From an uncultured Altererythrobacter sp. (GTDB lineage: Bacteria > Pseudomonadota > Alphaproteobacteria > Sphingomonadales > Sphingomonadaceae), in the NCBI GenBank assembly GCA_946885545.1, contig CAMPGP010000080.1:1-8351 (forward strand): 8,351 nucleotides of DNA, given 5' to 3'. A model generated the notes under the pieces. The model saw only the letters and a program-made list of their open reading frames with translations, did no database searches and had not been told where the DNA came from. A program made the translations under genes and the position numbers. Positions 5,165 through 8,351 of the stretch are shown one piece after another. The first letter of the stretch is position 1. The number at the start of each line of letters is the position of its first letter.

Positions 5165-5704
5165 ATGGCCATTTCGACGGGAGGCGGCGGCGACGAACGT
5201 CCGATGTCGGAGATCAACACCACTCCGCTCGTGGACGTGATGCTGGTTCTCCTGATCATCTTCCTCATCGCGGTTCCGGTCGCGATCCAGACGATCGAGA
5301 AGCTTCGTATCCCTGTGTTCGAATCGACCGAATCGAAGGACAAGGTTGAGAACCTGCAGCTCACCGTCAGCACGACGGATGCCGCGGGCCGCAGTGCCGG
5401 CGAGCCTGGGTTCGAAGGCGCATCGCGCGAAGGCCAGTGCCGCGTGTACTTCAACAACAGTACGCCGGTGGATTCGCAGGAACTCTACGATCGTGCGTTC
5501 GAACGTCTGGATGCCATCGTGCAGCGTGCCGGTGGCCCCGAGGCGATCATGGAAGATCCCGAGAAGATCCCGCAGGTCCACATTCGCGGCGACGTGAACG
5601 CCCCGTGGCAGTGCGTTGCGGGCACGATCTACAACGTGCAGGCGGCCGGCTATCCGACCATCGGCTTCATTTCCAACCCGGTCGATCCGAACCCCACGAG
5701 CTGA
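5165..5704 (+). CDS. exbD: ExbD1, TonB-system biopolymer transport protein
   Basis: The 179-residue protein has a short cytoplasmic tail, one membrane segment (about 22-41) and a periplasmic domain. SEINTTPLVDVMLVLLIIFL is the ExbD signature; D24 is the membrane aspartate that carries protons. AGGA at 5154-5157 is 7 nt before the ATG. It is about 35-40 residues longer than a typical ExbD, with the extra length around 72-92 and 121-133. C92 and C150 flank part of the periplasmic domain and could be disulfide-bonded. It is much less like ExbD2 and ExbD3 than these are like each other. In sphingomonads and xanthomonads two exbD genes commonly follow exbB; the proteins may form mixed dimers or serve different receptors. 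Confidence 0.94.
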   Translation: MAISTGGGGDERPMSEINTTPLVDVMLVLLIIFLIAVPVAIQTIEKLRIPVFESTESKDKVENLQLTVSTTDAAGRSAGEPGFEGASREGQCRVYFNNSTPVDSQELYDRAFERLDAIVQRAGGPEAIMEDPEKIPQVHIRGDVNAPWQCVAGTIYNVQAAGYPTIGFISNPVDPNPTS

Positions 5705-5739
5705 CCGGGCCGGAAGCAAGAATTCAGGAGTAGCCCACC

Positions 5740-6186
5740 ATGGCAATGTCAGGCGGCCGCGACGACGGCACCCCGATGATGGAAATGAACACGACGCCGC
5801 TGATCGACGTCATGCTCGTGCTCCTCATCATGTTCATCATCACCATCCCGGTGGCGACGCACTCGGTCGACATCGATCTTCCGGCGCCGAACCCCAATCC
5901 TCCGCCGGAAGACCAGATCGATCCGATCAAGAACAAGATCGTCATCAATCAGGCTGGCGAAATTCTCTGGAACGGCGATCCGATCAACGAAGGCGAGCTC
6001 GTCCGTAACCTCGAGATCAGCAGGAACATCGACCCCGAGCCCGAACTTCAGTTCGAGCCGGAGCAGTTTGCGAGCTACGATCTCTCGGTGAAGGTGCTCA
6101 ATATCATCAAGGGATCAGGAGTCACCAAGTTCGGCTTCGTCGGCAACGAAAAGTACCGGACATTCGACAAGGCTGCCGGCGCCTGA
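5740..6186 (+). CDS. exbD: ExbD2, TonB-system biopolymer transport protein
   Basis: The 148-residue protein has the membrane signature EMNTTPLIDVMLVLLIMFII (15-34) with proton-carrying D23, the conserved post-membrane VDIDLP motif (43-48), a disordered Pro/Asn-rich linker (49-63) and a periplasmic domain ending in KFGFVGNEKYRTF (130-142). It has no cysteines. AGGAG at 5726-5730 lies 9 nt before the ATG, and the gene starts 35 nt after exbD1. It is the last gene before an intrinsic terminator and the evident sister of the third exbD at 6371. Confidence 0.95.
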   Translation: MAMSGGRDDGTPMMEMNTTPLIDVMLVLLIMFIITIPVATHSVDIDLPAPNPNPPPEDQIDPIKNKIVINQAGEILWNGDPINEGELVRNLEISRNIDPEPELQFEPEQFASYDLSVKVLNIIKGSGVTKFGFVGNEKYRTFDKAAGA

Positions 6187-6214
6187 CGGGCATCCGGAAC
6201 CAGAAAGAATCCCG

Positions 6215-6244
6215 AAGGGGGCGGAGCGATCCGCCCCCTTTTTT
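6215..6244 (+). terminator. Intrinsic terminator of the tonB-exbB-exbD1-exbD2 operon
   Basis: AAGGGGGCGG (6215-6224) pairs with CCGCCCCCTT (6231-6240); an additional A-T pair closes a GCGA loop of the GNRA type. A run of six T follows at 6239-6244. It lies 28 nt after the exbD2 stop and separates that operon from exbD3. Confidence 0.93.
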
Positions 6245-6327
6245 CTTGGCCTCTGACGACGTCCTTTCGCGCAGCGCCGGCCGTGCCGATGTCGAAGCGC
6301 CGGAACCCACTACAAAGGTGCATCGTT

Positions 6328-6344
6328 ATGTGATAGCATCACAT
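6328..6344. promoter_or_regulatory. Perfect 17-bp palindrome upstream of exbD3, probable operator
   Basis: ATGTGAT-AGC-ATCACAT is a perfect 7-bp inverted repeat with a 3-nt centre, ending 26 nt before the exbD3 ATG. The core TGTGA-N5-TCACA resembles a CRP/FNR-type site but has 5 rather than 6 central bases; dimeric repressors such as GntR or MarR types also bind sites of this form. The sequence is AT-rich compared with its surroundings. I see no clear -35/-10 pair, so the exact promoter is unplaced, but the operator would overlap or closely follow it. Confidence 0.6.
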
Positions 6345-6370
6345 GTACAGCGTATCCGGGGAGAAATGTC

Positions 6371-6787
6371 ATGCCTGCAAGCGACCTTCGTCTGATGGGC
6401 GAGATCAACACCACACCGCTGATCGACGTCATGCTCGTACTGCTGATCATGTTCGTCATCACCATTCCGGCGGCCACGCATTCGATCGATGTCGACCTGC
6501 CGAGCGACTGTTCGGATTGCCCCGCCACCGACACGATCAAGAACCGGATCACGATCGATACTTCGGATCGCATGCTGTGGAACGGCACCCCGGTCTCCGA
6601 GAGACAGCTCGGTGCGTTGCTCGTGCAAACCCGCGAGATGCCCGTGGAGCCCGAACTGCAGTTCGAACCCGCAGCGATGGCGGGCTACGCCGCCTCGGCG
6701 CGCGTATTGAGGCTGATCGAACTGTCGGGTGTGAGCAAATTCGGCTTCGTCGGGAACGAGAAATACCGCACGTTCGCCCAGCGCTGA
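6371..6787 (+). CDS. exbD: Third ExbD paralogue (ExbD3) with periplasmic CxxC
   Basis: The 138-residue protein has the ExbD membrane signature GEINTTPLIDVMLVLLIMFV (10-29) with D19 conserved, the post-membrane motif IDVDLP (39-44), and then SDCSDCPATD where ExbD2 has a Pro-rich linker, placing C47 and C50 a few residues outside the membrane. The periplasmic domain shares EPELQFEP (93-100) and SGVSKFGFVGNEKYRTF (119-135) with ExbD2, so it is a tandem duplicate that has diverged. GGGGAGA at 6358-6364 is 6 nt before the ATG. The operon terminator at 6215-6244 separates it from exbD2, so it is probably controlled by the palindrome at 6328-6344. It may swap into the ExbB complex under particular conditions or partner another ExbB. 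It is the shortest of the three and has no ExbB of its own nearby. Confidence 0.92.
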   Translation: MPASDLRLMGEINTTPLIDVMLVLLIMFVITIPAATHSIDVDLPSDCSDCPATDTIKNRITIDTSDRMLWNGTPVSERQLGALLVQTREMPVEPELQFEPAAMAGYAASARVLRLIELSGVSKFGFVGNEKYRTFAQR

Positions 6788-6790
6788 CTG

Positions 6791-8351
6791 CTACTCTTGG
6801 TCGGCGTCCGCCGCCGCATCGACGCGCATCGCGGTCGCGGCGAGTGTTTCGGCCTCGAGCAGCAGTTCCTCGTCGACCGCACCCTGCGGCATGGCTTCGC
6901 GTCCGATCATCGTCATGACCGGCACCGCCAGCGGGCTGACCCGGTCGAGTTCGACATGGACCAGCTGTTCGGCCGAACGTTCGAGCAGGTCCGCCAGCCG
7001 TCCGACGTCGGTTAGTCGCGCGCGCGCATCGGCCCAGGCGGCTTCGAGCAGCACGTGGTCGGGCTCGTACTTGCGCAGCACGTCGTAGATCAGGTCGGTC
7101 GAGAAGGTGACCTGCTTGCCGGTCTTGCGCTTGCCCGGATGCTGGCGCTCGACCAGCCCGGCGATCACCGCCACCTCGCGGAAGGCGCGGCGCAGCAGGT
7201 GCGATTCCTGAACCCAGTCGATGAACTCGTGCGCAAGGATATCGGGCGAAAGCAGCGGCGCGGGGTTCTCGACCGGCTTAAGGCCCCAGACCGCAAGAGA
7301 ATAGTCGTTGGCCACGAAGCCGCCTGGATAGAGCCCCCGATCCTCCATCCGCCGGGTAATGAGCATCCCCAGGCTCTGGTTCGCGTTCCACCCCTCGAAC
7401 GTATAGTAGACGCTGTAGTGCTTCTTCGCGTGCGGGAAGCTCTCGACCAGCAGCTCTCCAGGCCCGGGCAAGCGGCTGCGCCAGTCCTGCACCTCGAGCC
7501 ATTCGCGCACATCGTCGGGAAATCGCGCCCAGCCCGCGCGGTCGACCAGCATCGATCGCACCCGTTCGGCCAGATGCGTGGTGAGCGGAAGGCGCTGGCC
7601 GCCGTAGGACGGGATCGTGGCGGACTTCTTCGCCGCGCGCACGATCACCTCCATGTCCTTCACCTGTTCGACCTCGAGGCTCATGCCGGCGAAGAAGAAG
7701 GTGTCGGCGGGCGAGAGGGACGCGGCGAAGCGTTCCTCCACCTTGCCGAGCTGGCGACCATTTCTGAAGCGCACGGTTAGCATTTCGGAATCGACGATTA
7801 TCCCGGCGTTCATCCGGTGGCGCGCGGCGTGCTCGGGATGGGTCAGCCGCCACACGCCGTGCTTGTCGCGCACGATGCGCTTGAACCGGTCGTAGGCGCG
7901 CAGCGCGTAGCCGCCGTTCTCGACGAAGCCGAGGACGCGGCTCCAGACCTCCTCGTCGAGCCAGGCGTAGGACAGGCTCGAGCGGACCTCGGCCAACAGC
8001 TCGGCCTCCTGAAACGGCGCGGCGCAGGCACAGGCCATGACGTGCTGCGCGAGCACGTCGAGTCCGCCGGGGCGGAAGTCCTCGCCGTCGCGCTGGCCCT
8101 GGTCGACCGCGTCCTTGGCCGCGGTCGCCTCGAGGAATTCGAAGCGGTTGCCGGGCACGAGGATCGCGCGGCTGGGCTGGTCGAGCCGGTGGTTGGCGCG
8201 CCCGATGCGTTGGAGCAGGCGGCTGGACCCCTTGGGCGCCCCCATCTGCACCACGCAGTCGATGTCGCCCCAGTCGACCCCGAGGTCGAGACTGGCGGTG
8301 GCTACAAGCGCGCGCAATTCGCCGCGCGCCATTGCGCCCTCCACCTTGCGC
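6791..8351 (-). CDS. Ligase-associated DEXH-box helicase (Lhr-like), C-terminal part
   Basis: About 520 residues are visible, and the frame runs off the right edge (the first complete codon is CGC at 8350-8348), so the ATP-binding first RecA domain is missing. Helicase motif V (VATASLDLGVDW, about 8270-8305) and motif VI (QRIGRANHR, about 8186-8212) mark the end of the second RecA domain. The rest matches the winged-helix and Lhr-type C-terminal domains, including the segment NQSLGMLITRRMEDRG and the FVANDYSLAVWGL block near 7270-7380, which identify the ligase-associated subgroup. These proteins are encoded beside an ATP-dependent DNA ligase and a nuclease in a predicted DNA repair cluster. 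The ligase and nuclease would lie beyond 8351. The stop is 3 nt from that of exbD3, convergent. Full length in the family is about 800 residues. Confidence 0.93.
   Translation of the reverse strand, partial: RKVEGAMARGELRALVATASLDLGVDWGDIDCVVQMGAPKGSSRLLQRIGRANHRLDQPSRAILVPGNRFEFLEATAAKDAVDQGQRDGEDFRPGGLDVLAQHVMACACAAPFQEAELLAEVRSSLSYAWLDEEVWSRVLGFVENGGYALRAYDRFKRIVRDKHGVWRLTHPEHAARHRMNAGIIVDSEMLTVRFRNGRQLGKVEERFAASLSPADTFFFAGMSLEVEQVKDMEVIVRAAKKSATIPSYGGQRLPLTTHLAERVRSMLVDRAGWARFPDDVREWLEVQDWRSRLPGPGELLVESFPHAKKHYSVYYTFEGWNANQSLGMLITRRMEDRGLYPGGFVANDYSLAVWGLKPVENPAPLLSPDILAHEFIDWVQESHLLRRAFREVAVIAGLVERQHPGKRKTGKQVTFSTDLIYDVLRKYEPDHVLLEAAWADARARLTDVGRLADLLERSAEQLVHVELDRVSPLAVPVMTMIGREAMPQGAVDEELLLEAETLAATAMRVDAAADADQE

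Noticed and set aside
3311..5746. 811-codon open frame on the minus strand across tonB, exbB and exbD1
   Set aside because: It is antisense to three well-identified genes, its product is Arg/Asp/Gly-rich with no recognisable domain, and long antisense open frames are expected in high-GC DNA.
6075..6323. 82-codon minus-strand frame in the exbD2-exbD3 gap, considered as a pdeM remnant
   Set aside because: It overlaps the exbD2 end and the terminator in antisense and shows no phosphoesterase motif.

Overview
The window is a high-GC, densely coded chromosomal stretch that looks like an alphaproteobacterium of the order Sphingomonadales, perhaps Erythrobacteraceae. The evidence is a tonB-exbB-exbD-exbD cluster of the type common in sphingomonads, a GlpX-type fructose bisphosphatase near homoserine dehydrogenase, a secreted protein with an EIVVCAR motif I associate with that order, and a ligase-associated Lhr-like helicase. 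The taxonomic call comes from recognising protein families, not from a search.

Left part (1-3186). On the minus strand, reading leftward, are a putative lipoprotein of unknown function, homoserine dehydrogenase (hom, GTG start) and the N-terminus of class II fructose-1,6-bisphosphatase (glpX, running off the left edge). A plus-strand gene for a small secreted cysteine-containing protein lies between hom and glpX, diverging from glpX and converging on hom.

Middle (3187-6244). A 340-bp leader region contains several inverted repeats and a sequence resembling a sigma-54 (-24/-12) promoter. It is followed by a plus-strand operon: tonB, exbB, exbD1, exbD2. The four products should form the proton-driven inner-membrane motor that energises TonB-dependent outer-membrane receptors. 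Strong GC-rich hairpins lie between tonB and exbB and, with a cUUCGg tetraloop, between exbB and exbD1. An intrinsic terminator closes the operon after exbD2.

Right part (6245-8351). Beyond the terminator is a third exbD, clearly a paralogue of exbD2. It has its own leader with a perfect 17-bp palindrome and a product carrying a CxxC motif just outside the membrane. It converges, with a 3-nt gap, on the C-terminal two thirds of a ligase-associated DEXH-box helicase on the minus strand, which runs off the right edge.

The most unusual material is the separately transcribed, cysteine-bearing third ExbD with its palindromic operator candidate, and the set of structured leader and intercistronic elements in the Ton operon. 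I did not find a wholly unknown multi-gene system.
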